Shown: in pieces, positions 16,437 through 26,712 of the stretch | How the letters are laid out: every line of letters begins with the position of its first letter | Numbering within the stretch: position 1 is the first letter of the stretch | Assembly (NCBI RefSeq): GCF_019966535.1 | Contig: NZ_JAIMID010000019.1 | Span: forward strand, 61,465-125,464 | Direction: 5' to 3' | Source of the DNA: Mesobacterium pallidum | GTDB lineage: Bacteria; Pseudomonadota; Alphaproteobacteria; Rhodobacterales; Rhodobacteraceae | Length of the DNA: 64,000 bases | The notes under the pieces: model-generated | The model's database searches: none | The model's input: only the letters and a program-made list of their open reading frames with translations | Told to the model about the DNA's origin: nothing | Made by a program: the position numbers and the translations under genes

Positions 16437-18773
16437 ATGGCCGTCCGCATCTTCGACACCAACCAGACCACGACCCAGACCGTTACAGCCGGCGATGTCG
16501 CCATCGTCACCGCAGGCACCTATATCGCGGCCGAATCCGGCGCGGGTCTCAGCTTTGCCGGGGCCGATGGGTCAGGTGACACGGAATTCCAGATCGACGG
16601 CTTCGTCTACGGCGCCGCGGGCGCCATTGACGAGCGGGGGCACTTCGGCAACGTCATCCACGTCTCGGCCACCGGCACCCTGATGGGCGAATACACCGTG
16701 ATCACGGGCGGTTATGGCCATATCCTCAACGATGGCGCGATCATCGCGGATGTCCATTCCGGCACAAGCAGCCCCTTCGAGGAACGCTGGGCCATCTACG
16801 GCGCCGACGAGGTCACCAACACCGGTACGATTTCCGCGACCGGCTCGATGTCCGGGGCGGTTCTGGGCTTTTCCCTGGCGCTCAACAACACCGGCGAGAT
16901 CATCGGGACCGTCGCCGCGACCGGAATGGTGGACATTGTCAACGCGGGCCTCATCGAAGGCGGCGTGACCGATTACCGCTACGACGATTCCTTTGTCGAC
17001 AGCATCAGCTACCTGTCGAACACGGGCCATATCCAGGGCCATGTCCAACTGCATTGGTTCGATGTCGTGAACACGGGCCTGATGCGGTACTTCACCGGCC
17101 ACGACCTCGACGGCGGGCAAGCCGCGAGCAGCCTCGAGAACGCCGGGTCTGTCGAATCCGCCTATTTCTACGATTCCGTCACCCTTCAGAACACCGGCAC
17201 CTTCGGCATTCTTTCGGCCCATGCCGAAGTGTCCTTGGCGAACACCGGCGGCGTCGGACAGATGAGCGCCTATGGGCGGGACACCGCCATCTCGAATGCC
17301 GGTTTGATCGGAGGCGCCGTCGAGGACTACGAATACGCGATCTACCTCGCCCCGGTCTATGCCTCCAACCCGGACGGGATCGGGGATGCGACCATTGACA
17401 ATACCGGGCAGATCCTGGGCCAGACTGCCGCCATCCGCGCGGCGGTCGGCGACGGCAGCCTGACGATCCGCAACTCGGGCGAGATCCAGGGCAATCACGC
17501 GATCTGGGCGGTCGATCAGAGCACCGACGCATCCGAAGGACCGGTGACGATCTTCAATTCCGGCGTCCTGGCCGGCCAGGTCCAGCTGGATCGCGGCGCG
17601 GACCTGATCGACACCTCGGGCACGATCATGGGCGCGGTGGACATGGGCGCGGGCACCGACACCTTTGTCTATCGCGGCGGCACCGTGACCGGGCCGGTCA
17701 CGGGCGGCGACGGCGGCGACACCTACGAGCTGCGGGCCTGGGGCGGCGTCGAGATCACCGAGGCGGCCGGCGACAGCGGCTATGATCGCATCCTGTCGTG
17801 GCACACCACCACGGCGGCCGAGAATGTCGAATATCTCGAGCTGATGGGCACCGAGGACATCAAGGGCTTTGGCACCGACGCGGGCGACAACCTGATCGGC
17901 AACATCGGACACAACGTGCTTGCGGGCCGCGGCGGCGACGACACGCTGCGCGGTGGCGAAGGGGACGACACGATGTATGGCGGCGCGGGGGACGACCTGT
18001 TCGTCCTGGGCGACGGGCCGGGGCACGACAGTATCTACGGCGGCATCGGGGCGAACCGCATCGCGCTCGAGCTCGGCATCGCGGGCACGCTCGACCTCAA
18101 CGCCTCCGAGATCGTGCTGACCACGGCCAGCGGCGAGACCTCGACCACCACCTTCTTCGGCATCCGCGACCTGCTGGGCGGCTTCGGCAACGACACGCTC
18201 AGGGGCGACGCGCAGGACAACGAGATCGGCGGCGCGCTGGGCGACGATCTGATCGAGGGCCGGCAGGGCCACGACCTGATCGACGGCAGCTCGGGCGCGG
18301 ACACGGTGCTGGGCGGGACGGGGAACGACACGGTCTTTGGCGGCTGGGGCACGGATTCGATCCGCGGCGGCGAAGACCACGACCTGCTTCAGGGCGAGAA
18401 CGGCGCGGACACGCTGTGGGGCGACGCCGGGCGCGACACGCTGATGGGCGGCGACGGCGACGACAGTCTCGACGGCGGCAGCTGGATCGACACGCTGGTC
18501 GGTGGCGCGGGCGACGACACGATGACCGGCGGGGGCGGCGCGGATGTCTTTGTCTTCGAGCCCGGCACCGACAGCGACACGATCACCGATTTCACCAATG
18601 GCGAGGACAAGCTGGACGTCAGCGCCCTGGCACTGCCCTTTGGCTGGGCCAATGTGAATGCCTTCCAGGGGCTGGGCGGGCTGACCATCGTCAGCTTCGA
18701 CACGACCGACAACATCATCGGCCTGCAGGGCTTCTCGGTGGGCAACCTCGACGCGTCCGACTTCATTTTCTGA
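16437..18773 (+). CDS. RTX-type calcium-binding protein with N-terminal beta-helix repeats
   Basis: The 778-residue protein has no Sec signal. Residues about 60-440 hold a dozen or more repeats built on N-(T/S/A)-G-x-(I/L)-x-G (NTGEIIG, NAGLIGG, NSGEIQG), the pattern of a right-handed beta helix. Residues about 490-700 contain hemolysin-type nonapeptides GGxGxDxLx (GGEGDDTMYGGAGDDLF). The end TDFTNGEDKLDV and the terminal DASDFIF fit a type I secretion signal. It is probably exported by an ABC-type system not present in this window and folds with calcium outside the cell. Adhesion or biofilm use is inference. Confidence 0.9.
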   Translation: MAVRIFDTNQTTTQTVTAGDVAIVTAGTYIAAESGAGLSFAGADGSGDTEFQIDGFVYGAAGAIDERGHFGNVIHVSATGTLMGEYTVITGGYGHILNDGAIIADVHSGTSSPFEERWAIYGADEVTNTGTISATGSMSGAVLGFSLALNNTGEIIGTVAATGMVDIVNAGLIEGGVTDYRYDDSFVDSISYLSNTGHIQGHVQLHWFDVVNTGLMRYFTGHDLDGGQAASSLENAGSVESAYFYDSVTLQNTGTFGILSAHAEVSLANTGGVGQMSAYGRDTAISNAGLIGGAVEDYEYAIYLAPVYASNPDGIGDATIDNTGQILGQTAAIRAAVGDGSLTIRNSGEIQGNHAIWAVDQSTDASEGPVTIFNSGVLAGQVQLDRGADLIDTSGTIMGAVDMGAGTDTFVYRGGTVTGPVTGGDGGDTYELRAWGGVEITEAAGDSGYDRILSWHTTTAAENVEYLELMGTEDIKGFGTDAGDNLIGNIGHNVLAGRGGDDTLRGGEGDDTMYGGAGDDLFVLGDGPGHDSIYGGIGANRIALELGIAGTLDLNASEIVLTTASGETSTTTFFGIRDLLGGFGNDTLRGDAQDNEIGGALGDDLIEGRQGHDLIDGSSGADTVLGGTGNDTVFGGWGTDSIRGGEDHDLLQGENGADTLWGDAGRDTLMGGDGDDSLDGGSWIDTLVGGAGDDTMTGGGGADVFVFEPGTDSDTITDFTNGEDKLDVSALALPFGWANVNAFQGLGGLTIVSFDTTDNIIGLQGFSVGNLDASDFIF

Positions 18774-18826
18774 CCGCGCAGGCGCGGCGCCCGCACCTGC
18801 GGGCAGGGCCGTGGCACTGAAAGCAA

Positions 18827-18853
18827 GAAGGCCGGGCATGGTGCCCGGCCTTC
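18827..18853. terminator. Terminator between the RTX gene and sat-cysC
   Basis: GAAGGCCGGGCA at 18827-18838 pairs perfectly with TGCCCGGCCTTC at 18842-18853 across a 3-nt loop. It lies between convergent genes and can serve both. Confidence 0.82.
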
Positions 18854-18878
18854 CATCATTCCAGCGGTCTCGCGGCGC

Positions 18879-20594
18879 TTATTCCGCGCCGATCAGCCCC
18901 ATGCTTTCCAGCTTGAGAACGACCTGGTGGGCGCAGTTGTCCACGTCCACGCCCTCGGTCTCGAGACGCAGCTCGGGGTTGGCGGGCACGTCGTAGGGGT
19001 CGGAGATCCCGGTGAATTCCTTGATCTTGCCCTCGCGCGCCAGCTTGTAGAGCCCCTTGCGGTCACGCTTCTCGCATTCCTCGATGGTCGTGGCCACGTG
19101 CACCTCGACAAAGGCGCCGTAGGCCTCGATGTCCTCGCGGACGGCGCGGCGGGTGGTCGCGTAGGGCGCGATGGGCGCACAGATCGCGATGCCGCCGTTC
19201 TTGGTGATCTCGGACGCGACATAGCCGATGCGGCGGATGTTCAGGTCGCGGTGTTCTTTCGAGAAGCCCAGCTCGGAGCTGAGGTTCTTCCGCACGATGT
19301 CACCATCGAGCAGGGTCACCGGGCGGCCGCCCATCTCCATCAGCTTGACCATCAGCGCGTTGGCGATGGTCGACTTGCCCGACCCCGAGAAGCCCGTGAA
19401 GAACACGGTAAAGCCCTGCTTGGAGCGCGGCGGCTTGGTGCGGCGCAGTTCCTTGACCACCTCGGGGAACGAGAACCACTCGGGGATCTCGAGGCCCTCG
19501 GCCAGGCGGCGGCGCAGCTCGGTGCCCGAGATGTTGAGGATGGTGATCTTGTCCTTGTCCTCGATCTCGTCGATGGCTTCGTACTGGGCGCGTTCCTGGA
19601 CCCAGACCATGTGTTTGAAGTCCACCATCTCGATGCCCATCTCTTCCTGGTGCTCGCGGAAGAGGTCCTGCGCATCGTAGGGGCCGTAGAAATCCTCGCC
19701 CTGGCTGTTCGAGCCCGGGCCGGCGTGGTCACGACCGACGATGAAATGGGTGCAGCCATAGTTGGCGCGGATCAGCCCGTGCCAGACCGCCTCGCGCGGG
19801 CCGGCCATGCGCATGGCAAGCGGCAGCAGCGACATCGTGGTGGTCGAGGCCGGGTACTTGTCCAGCACGGCCTCGTAGCAGCGCACGCGGGTGAAGTGGT
19901 CGACGTCGCCCGGCTTGGTCATGCCGACGACCGGGTGGATCAGCAGGTTGGCCTGGGCTTCGCGCGCGGCGCGGAAGGTCAGCTCCTGGTGGGCGCGGTG
20001 CAGCGGGTTCCGGGTCTGGAACGCGACGACGCGGCGCCAGCCAAGCTTGCGGAAATAGGCGCGCAGCTCGTTCGGGGTGTCGCGGCGGGCGCGGAAGTCG
20101 TAGTGCATCGGCGGCTGGATGCCGACGATCGGACCGCCCAGGTACACCTTGCCGGCGGTGTTGTGCAGGTAGTTGACGGCCGGGTGGGCCTGGTCATCGG
20201 CGCCAAAGACTTTTTCGGCCTCTTTCGACTTGTCCGGGGTCCAGCGGTCGGTGACCGTCATGGTGGCGAGGATCACGCCTTCCTGGTCGCGCAGCGCGAT
20301 GTCCTGGCCCAGCTCGAGGCCCTCGGCGAACTTTTCCGACACGTCCAGCGTGATCGGCATCGGCCAGAGCGCGCCGTTGGCGAGACGCATGTCGTCCACG
20401 ACGCCGTTGTAATCGGCTTCGGACAGGAACCCCTTGAGCGGGTTGAAGCCGCCGTTCATCAGCAGTTCGAGGTCGCAGATCTGGCGCGGGCTCAGATCCC
20501 AGCTGGTGAGGTCCGCCGCCTCGAGCTTCATCTTCTGGGCACTTTCGTGCGAGACGTAAAGTTCGGGGATCGGGGCCAGGTTGGGCGTATTCAT
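18879..20594 (-). CDS. Bifunctional sulfate adenylyltransferase / adenylylsulfate kinase
   Basis: The 571-residue fusion activates sulfate to APS and then PAPS. The ATP sulfurylase part (about 1-390) carries QTRNPLHRAHQE and GRDHAGPG. The APS kinase part (about 395-571) carries the P-loop GFSGSGKST and LDGDIVRKNL. PAPS is the donor for sulfotransferases such as the one at 42167, and also feeds cysteine synthesis. No other sulfate assimilation gene adjoins it. Start MNTPNLAPIPELYVS is at 20594. Confidence 0.95.
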   Translation of the reverse strand: MNTPNLAPIPELYVSHESAQKMKLEAADLTSWDLSPRQICDLELLMNGGFNPLKGFLSEADYNGVVDDMRLANGALWPMPITLDVSEKFAEGLELGQDIALRDQEGVILATMTVTDRWTPDKSKEAEKVFGADDQAHPAVNYLHNTAGKVYLGGPIVGIQPPMHYDFRARRDTPNELRAYFRKLGWRRVVAFQTRNPLHRAHQELTFRAAREAQANLLIHPVVGMTKPGDVDHFTRVRCYEAVLDKYPASTTTMSLLPLAMRMAGPREAVWHGLIRANYGCTHFIVGRDHAGPGSNSQGEDFYGPYDAQDLFREHQEEMGIEMVDFKHMVWVQERAQYEAIDEIEDKDKITILNISGTELRRRLAEGLEIPEWFSFPEVVKELRRTKPPRSKQGFTVFFTGFSGSGKSTIANALMVKLMEMGGRPVTLLDGDIVRKNLSSELGFSKEHRDLNIRRIGYVASEITKNGGIAICAPIAPYATTRRAVREDIEAYGAFVEVHVATTIEECEKRDRKGLYKLAREGKIKEFTGISDPYDVPANPELRLETEGVDVDNCAHQVVLKLESMGLIGAE

Positions 20595-20812
20595 GTGGTC
20601 AAGTCTCTCGCGTTGAATATGAATGGCGGCCCGGACAAGGCCACTGCGATTGGCCGTGCCTTAATCGGGCAAACTGCATGACGCAAGAGGAATGGCGGTG
20701 AAACGGCGGGCTGGTGCGCAAATGCCGCGCTGCAGCATGGTCACGAATTGAGCGGCTTTCGCGAAATGTCGGGCCGGTGGCCCGACGTATGCGATTGTTG
20801 CGCGGGCGCGCC

Positions 20813-22141
20813 TCAGCCCAGGCGGGGCACCAGACGCAGGGGCAAGTCGCCCCTGGGGCGCGGAATCGGCATCATCGCCCAGGTGGTCGGGCCGGGGCGC
20901 GCCGGCTCGATCCGGTGGCGCGAAAGCAGCGCGCGGGTGAAGGCCTTGACCTGCATCATCGAGAAATGCAGCCCGATGCACTTGTGCATGCCGCCGCCGA
21001 AGGGTGCCCAGGCATAGCGGTGCGACAGGTGTTCGGCGCGGCCCTCGGCAAAGCGGTCGGGATCGAAGGTCTCGGGATCGGTGAAATGCGCGGGGCTGCG
21101 CATCACCCAGCCCATCGCCAGCGTCAGTTCGGTGCCCGCCGGAATATGCGTGCCCCGCCAGTCAAAGGCGCGCGTGGCCCGGCGCGGGATGAAGGGAACC
21201 GGCGGGATCAGCCGCAACGCCTCGCGAAACACCTGTTCCGTCAAGGGCATGGCGCCCAGCATGGCGGGCGTCATCGGCCCGTCGTCCAGGGCGTCGACCT
21301 CGGCGGCCAGCCGGTCCTGCCAGTGGGGATGCTGGGCCAGGGCCCAGGCCATGGTCGTGAGGCCGGAGGCGGTGGTGTCATGCGCCGCCATCATGAGGAA
21401 GTTGAAATGGGTCACGATCTCGTCGTCGGTCCAGGCCCGGCCCGCCTCGTCCTCGGCCCGGCACATGCGGGAAAAGAAGTCGTCGCCGCCCGCGGCGCGG
21501 CGTTCGGCGATCAATGCGCGGAAGGTGGCGGTCAGCTCGGCCTTGCCGCGCAGCCCGCGGCGGAAGGCGGTGAAGGGCAGGGGCCGCCGGATCGGGGTCA
21601 GCGCGCCCGCCAGTTCTGCCCGGAACGCACGGTTCAGCACCTCGGCCTGCGGGTCGTCCACCGCCAGCCCCATGAACACATGCGCCCCCATCCTGAGGGT
21701 CAGATCCTTGACTGCGGGGAAAAAGCGCAAGCGTTTCCCCTGCGGCCAGTCCTTGAGCAGATTTTCCAGCGCCGGCGCCATCATGGCAAGGTAACTGTCC
21801 ATCGCCGGCTTGCGGAAGGCGGCCTGCATGATGCGGCGATGCGCCTTGTGATCGGCCCCGTCACGCAGCATCAACCCGCCGCCGAAGAGGGGCGCGATCA
21901 TCTCCCACCCGCCGGCGGCGGAAAAGATGTGATCGGGGTCCGTCAGGATGTAGTCGATCGCATCGGCCGAGGCGAAGGTGACCCGCCAGCGCCCCAGCAG
22001 GGAGATGCGGTAAAGCTCGCCGAAGTCGCGCACGCAGCGCGCCTGCAACCCGTCGCTGTCGTGGATGCAATCCAGCGTGTTGCCGAAGAAGGGCAGCTGG
22101 CGCGGGGCGGGGATGTGGGACAGGGCGTCGGCGTGGCTCAT
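20813..22141 (-). CDS. Cytochrome P450
   Basis: The 442-residue soluble P450 has the heme loop FGGGMHKCIG with the axial Cys at 388, the I-helix oxygen motif AAHDTT, and the K-helix E-x-x-R in REALR. The sequence around the heme loop resembles the CYP51/CYP102-like bacterial class, but the substrate cannot be read from it. No ferredoxin or reductase gene is adjacent, so electrons must come from elsewhere. It is transcribed in the same direction as sat-cysC with a 218-bp gap and is probably separate. Confidence 0.93.
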   Translation of the reverse strand: MSHADALSHIPAPRQLPFFGNTLDCIHDSDGLQARCVRDFGELYRISLLGRWRVTFASADAIDYILTDPDHIFSAAGGWEMIAPLFGGGLMLRDGADHKAHRRIMQAAFRKPAMDSYLAMMAPALENLLKDWPQGKRLRFFPAVKDLTLRMGAHVFMGLAVDDPQAEVLNRAFRAELAGALTPIRRPLPFTAFRRGLRGKAELTATFRALIAERRAAGGDDFFSRMCRAEDEAGRAWTDDEIVTHFNFLMMAAHDTTASGLTTMAWALAQHPHWQDRLAAEVDALDDGPMTPAMLGAMPLTEQVFREALRLIPPVPFIPRRATRAFDWRGTHIPAGTELTLAMGWVMRSPAHFTDPETFDPDRFAEGRAEHLSHRYAWAPFGGGMHKCIGLHFSMMQVKAFTRALLSRHRIEPARPGPTTWAMMPIPRPRGDLPLRLVPRLG

Positions 22142-22278
22142 GGCAAATCTCCTCGATTTGCCACCGTAAAATACGGGCGTTTACAGCGCGTTGCGCGGTT
22201 TTATTCACCCGGCCGCGTTGCCCGCAGGGGTCTGTTAACCATGCTTTCCGGCAGGGTTAACAGGTGCTTTCAGGCGCG

Positions 22279-22632
22279 TTAACTTTCAAAGCCCCAGCCG
22301 TCGGGGGCAAAGCCGTGTTCCAGTGCGATGCGGCTTGCGTGTTCTTCGGCCATCCAGATCGACTGGGCCGAGAGCGGCTGGTCGGGCAGGGTGGCGACAA
22401 GGTAGGGCTCCTCGTCGGGCTCTGCGTCCTCGTCCCCGGCGGTGCCGTCGACCCATTCGCATTCATAGCCCTCGCGGGTCAGCCGGTCGGCCAGCGGGCG
22501 CCAGTCGGCCTCGGGCCCGCCGGGGACGAAAAAGAAATCCACGTCCGCCGCATCGGGCAGGTCCTGCGCGCCGTCGAGATCGGCGAAGGCCGAGAGGGTC
22601 TCGGCCTTCTGGGCGGCGAAATCATGTGCCAT
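22279..22632 (-). CDS. RraB-like ribonuclease E inhibitor family protein
   Basis: The 117-residue acidic protein has a ferredoxin-like layout with the segment VDFFFVPGGPEADWRPLADR followed by LTREGYECEW, which resembles RraB (regulator of RNase E activity B). It lies 9 bp after trxB on the same strand, so the two are cotranscribed. The family assignment is by pattern only. The biochemical role here is inference. Confidence 0.7.
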   Translation of the reverse strand: MAHDFAAQKAETLSAFADLDGAQDLPDAADVDFFFVPGGPEADWRPLADRLTREGYECEWVDGTAGDEDAEPDEEPYLVATLPDQPLSAQSIWMAEEHASRIALEHGFAPDGWGFES

Positions 22633-22641
22633 GTGCGACCC

Positions 22642-23625
<984 letters not shown>

Positions 23626-23743
23626 GTCTGGTTCCTCGCATGATATTCCGGTCGCAGCATAGATATGCGCCGCGACCCATTTCTGCCACCCCCTGAGGGA
23701 TGCAGAGAGATTCGGCAAGGCCCCGCCCGGTCGCACAAGAATC

Positions 23744-23772
23744 TTGCGGTTTTGCGTAATAAAGTTGCGCAA
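23744..23772. promoter_or_regulatory. Putative Lrp-type operator between trxB and lrp
   Basis: Three TTGCG words occur at 23744, 23752 and 23765, the last inside the palindrome TTGCGCAA (23765-23772), in a locally A/T-rich part of the 202-bp divergent spacer. Such repeated half-sites fit autoregulation by the adjacent Lrp protein. This is inference. Confidence 0.4.
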
Positions 23773-23827
23773 GCGAACGGCGGTGCTATAAGAAGTGCAA
23801 ATTCAGACCCATCGGAGGTTTCCCCAA

Positions 23828-24328
23828 ATGCCCGGCACCCGGCTTGATCCGATCGATCGCAAGATCCTGGCCGAACTGCAGGCGGATGGCCGCATGACCA
23901 ATGTCGAACTGGCCCGGCGGGTCGGCATCTCGGCCCCGCCCTGCCTGCGCCGCGTCCGCACGCTGGAAGAGCAGGGGTACATCAAGGGCTACCACGCCGA
24001 TGTCGATGCGCGCGAGCTGGGGTTCGAGGTGCAGGTCTTTGCCATGGTCGGGTTGCAAAGCCAGGCCCAGGCCGACCTGCACGCCTTCGAGGCGCTCTGC
24101 GCCGCCTGGCCGCTGGTCCGCGAATGCCACATGCTGAACGGCGAGGTGGATTTCATCCTGAAATGCGCGGCGCCGGACCTGTCGACCTTCCAGAACTTCC
24201 TGACCGACGAACTGCTGACCGCGGACAACGTGGGCTCGGTCAAGACCTCGCTGGTGATCCGTTGCGCCAAAGACGAACCCGGCGTGCCCTTCGAGGTGCT
24301 CGAAGAGCGGCTGGCCCGCAGCGCCTGA
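23828..24328 (+). CDS. Lrp/AsnC family transcriptional regulator
   Basis: The 166-residue protein has an N-terminal winged helix (LDPIDRKILAELQADGRMTN, then VARRVG-like LARRVGISAPPCLRRV) and a C-terminal RAM ligand domain. The ATG at 23828 has GGAGG at 23814-23818. An upstream in-frame ATG does not. It is divergent from trxB, an arrangement frequent in Rhodobacteraceae, and may regulate it together with amino-acid genes. Confidence 0.93.
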   Translation: MPGTRLDPIDRKILAELQADGRMTNVELARRVGISAPPCLRRVRTLEEQGYIKGYHADVDARELGFEVQVFAMVGLQSQAQADLHAFEALCAAWPLVRECHMLNGEVDFILKCAAPDLSTFQNFLTDELLTADNVGSVKTSLVIRCAKDEPGVPFEVLEERLARSA

Positions 24329-24342
24329 CCCCCTGACGAGCG

Positions 24343-24377
24343 AACGGCGCGACCCCCTCCGCCGGGGCTGCGCCGTT
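24343..24377 (+). terminator. Terminator after lrp
   Basis: AACGGCGC at 24343-24350 pairs with GCGCCGTT at 24370-24377, with an inner ACCCC/GGGGT pairing in the loop. It starts 14 bp after the Lrp stop. Confidence 0.6.
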
Positions 24378-24428
24378 ACTTGATTGCTCGGGCCATCTTT
24401 CAGGCGGGCAGGGCCGTTCGCGCAGGCA

Positions 24429-25229
24429 TCATGCTTGCGACATCTGTTCGAGCAGCGCCATGTCGGCCTGAGGGAAGGCGAGCGGGCCGAAATCGGCCAC
24501 GTCGTGGATATGCGGGAACAGCGACAGGTACAGCGACAGCATGTTCTGGCCAAGCCCCTCGGTCGCGTGGCGGCCTGGGTGGTAGCTTTCCATGTCGATG
24601 CCGCCGACCCGGATCACCGAATGCTGCTCGAGCGCCAGGTGGTAGACGCGCACCGGCGTGGGCGGTGTCAGTTCGATGATCCCCATGCCGTCGATGAAAT
24701 CGGTGACCGGCATCAGCAGCTTGTTCGACCCGGTCAGCGCGCCGTAGGCCGACTTGTCGCGCAGCATCCGCGCGCCGGGGCCCAGCACCAGGTCGCACAT
24801 CGGCCGGGCAAGGCCCAGCGAATCGGTCATCACGCGGGTCAGCCGCTTCATCCGGTCCGACTGGCCGGGGGCCGAGGGCACCAGCATGGTCGAGGCGATC
24901 CATATCACCTTTTGCGGCCCGTCATCCAGCGTCTGGATGCGGTCGCCGGGCAGCAGGTCCTCGATCGCCATGGGGCCGGTGTCGGTGGTGATCAGCGTGC
25001 CACGTGCAAAGGCCGAGGCCGCGTCCTCGAACAGCGGGGTCGCCGGCGCGATGTGATGCGAACTCACGGCGTGGCCCTCGCCGTTCAGCGACTGCACCTC
25101 GTACTTGCGCATCAGCGACGACGGGGCGCGGGCCGGGCGGGAACGCAGGACCTGCGTGCGGGAAACGGGCGTGGTGCGGGTAGAATCGGATCGGGCGGGC
25201 AGATCGTCCGAGCGGAGGGGCGTATTCAT
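24429..25229 (-). CDS. Hint-domain protein lacking the usual N-terminal cysteine
   Basis: The 266-residue protein has a Hint_2 module at about 85-220 (FARGTLITTDTGPMAIEDLL, GDRIQTLDDGPQKVIWI, later VYHLALEQHSVIRVGG). In active Hint modules the first residue is Cys or Ser (CFARGT). Here it is Ala (AFARGT), so protein splicing or self-cleavage is unlikely. I chose the ATG at 25229 because the upstream part of the open frame is A/T-rich and not protein-like. The function is unknown. A second Hint protein is at 61376. Confidence 0.82.
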   Translation of the reverse strand: MNTPLRSDDLPARSDSTRTTPVSRTQVLRSRPARAPSSLMRKYEVQSLNGEGHAVSSHHIAPATPLFEDAASAFARGTLITTDTGPMAIEDLLPGDRIQTLDDGPQKVIWIASTMLVPSAPGQSDRMKRLTRVMTDSLGLARPMCDLVLGPGARMLRDKSAYGALTGSNKLLMPVTDFIDGMGIIELTPPTPVRVYHLALEQHSVIRVGGIDMESYHPGRHATEGLGQNMLSLYLSLFPHIHDVADFGPLAFPQADMALLEQMSQA

Positions 25230-25495
25230 GCAGGTACCATCACAGGTTGGCCGCGTCCGCATCGGCCCCCACCGACGACAACAGAGCAACGCTGTTTCAC
25301 TACGGCGCCAGAATGCGCCAATAATCAAGAAACTGTCAAGGAAAACAAAGTACTGGTTCCGAAACTCGAGATAGTACAGCCTGGCAGGGCGGTATTGTTT
25401 CGGGCGGTGTTCCCGGGCAGTCGACACGTCGGGGTCATTCGTGGGGACAGGCGGCCCCCCGACACGGGCCGCCACGAGTCATGCGCGAAGTGCGG

Positions 25496-25639
25496 TCAGG
25501 CGCTGGCGCGCAGCTTCTCGATCTCGGCCGCCTCGGCGGCGTCCTCGAGCCGGCGTTTGACCCGTTGCCACGGCAGCTCGACCGCCTGGTCCTCGGCCGT
25601 GCGAAGGATGGACTGGATGAAGCGGTTGCGCTTGTTCAT
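25496..25639 (-). CDS. Small conserved-looking basic protein, 47 residues
   Basis: The frame encodes MNKRNRFIQSILRTAEDQ followed by an Arg/Glu/Ala-rich helix. The ATG at 25639-25637 is preceded on the minus strand by a strong GGAGGT at 7-8 bp. Codon use matches the surrounding genes. I do not recognise a family. The protein is probably a single helical domain in the cytoplasm. Confidence 0.65.
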   Translation of the reverse strand: MNKRNRFIQSILRTAEDQAVELPWQRVKRRLEDAAEAAEIEKLRASA

Positions 25640-25919
25640 GGCGGGACCTCCGGGTTCACCGGCGCACCCGTCCTGGTGCGCCTGTCGTGCTATGGGACCA
25701 ATCTGGCGGCGCATTCGGGCGAGGATGGGGCGATAAATCCGTCAAAGAATGGCTTTTGTCGCGCCGGTGCCGACAGTGGTCCGGACCTTGAAAACAAGGG
25801 CTGTGGCGCGGGATTAGGGTTAAAATCGGGCAGCGGGGGCGTCGCCGCGCCGGTCAGGACGACCGCGATGGGCCAAATCAGTGTGGCGCCAAGGTGGCAG
25901 CGTCACATTCGTGCCCCGC

Positions 25920-26678
25920 TCAGAGTCGAATCGTCGAGATGAGCCGCCCGTAGTCGGCTTCCTTCCGGTGGGTCGCGCGGCGGTAGGAATAGAACCGCTC
26001 GGGGTCGTGGTAGGTGCAGTGGCGCGTCCAGCTGGCCCCGCCCACGCCGGCCTTGCGCAGGCGGTGCAGGCCGAAGGCGGGCAGGTCGAAATGCAATCGG
26101 TCGCCGTCGCCATTGGCGAAGAACCGGACGTTCTGCGGGTCTTCGACCAGGAAATCGTCCAGGAATTCCGGCCCGACCTCGTAGGCGCGCTGGCTGATCG
26201 TCGGCCCGATCACGGCGGTGATGCGCGCCCGGTCGGCCCCGAGCGCCTCCATCGCGTCGACGGTGTTCTCGAGCACGCCCGACAGGGCCCCGCGCCAGCC
26301 CGCATGGGCGGCGCCGATCACGCCCGCCTCGGCATCGGCGAACAGCACGGGCTGGCAATCGGCGGTCAGGATCGCCAGCACGAGGCCGGGGGTATCGGTG
26401 ACCATGGCATCGGCCTTGGGGCGATCGCCACCGGGCGCCGCGTCCAGGGTGACGACCTTGGCCGAATGGACCTGGTGCACGGTGACAAGGGCCGCGGGCG
26501 CGACCTCCATCGCGCTGGCGACACGGGCACGGTTGATCGACACCACCTCGGCCTGGTCGGACGAGCCTGGCCCGCAGTTGAGCCCTTCGAATATGCCGGA
26601 AGAGGCACCGCCGCGGCGGGTAAAGAACCCGTGGCGCATCGGGGCGAGGGCGTCGGCGGTGATGATTTCCAGCGTCAT
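25920..26678 (-). CDS. pgeF: Polyphenol oxidase / laccase-domain purine nucleoside enzyme (YfiH family)
   Basis: The 252-residue protein matches the YfiH/PgeF family with its metal ligands in HQVHS, TADCQPV and HAGWRGALSG. Members were first called laccases. They are reported to act on purine nucleosides and to proofread peptidoglycan composition. The open frame begins earlier, but the ATG at 26678 gives the conserved start MTLEIITADAL. It is the last gene of the lgt-MidA-pgeF run, 34 bp after the methyltransferase stop. Confidence 0.93.
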   Translation of the reverse strand: MTLEIITADALAPMRHGFFTRRGGASSGIFEGLNCGPGSSDQAEVVSINRARVASAMEVAPAALVTVHQVHSAKVVTLDAAPGGDRPKADAMVTDTPGLVLAILTADCQPVLFADAEAGVIGAAHAGWRGALSGVLENTVDAMEALGADRARITAVIGPTISQRAYEVGPEFLDDFLVEDPQNVRFFANGDGDRLHFDLPAFGLHRLRKAGVGGASWTRHCTYHDPERFYSYRRATHRKEADYGRLISTIRL

Positions 26679-26712
26679 GGTCCGGGCTTTCACGGCTTCG
26701 GGCGGCAGGGGA

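Noticed and set aside
17900..18560. Regularly spaced DNA repeats that could suggest a CRISPR array
   Set aside because: The repeats encode the glycine-aspartate nonapeptides of the RTX protein, are in frame and vary by codon.
16572..18839. Minus-strand open frame of 755 codons across the RTX gene
   Set aside because: Its protein is a low-complexity string of Val, Ala, Asp and Arg produced by the reversed repeats. The plus strand has clear RTX and beta-helix motifs.
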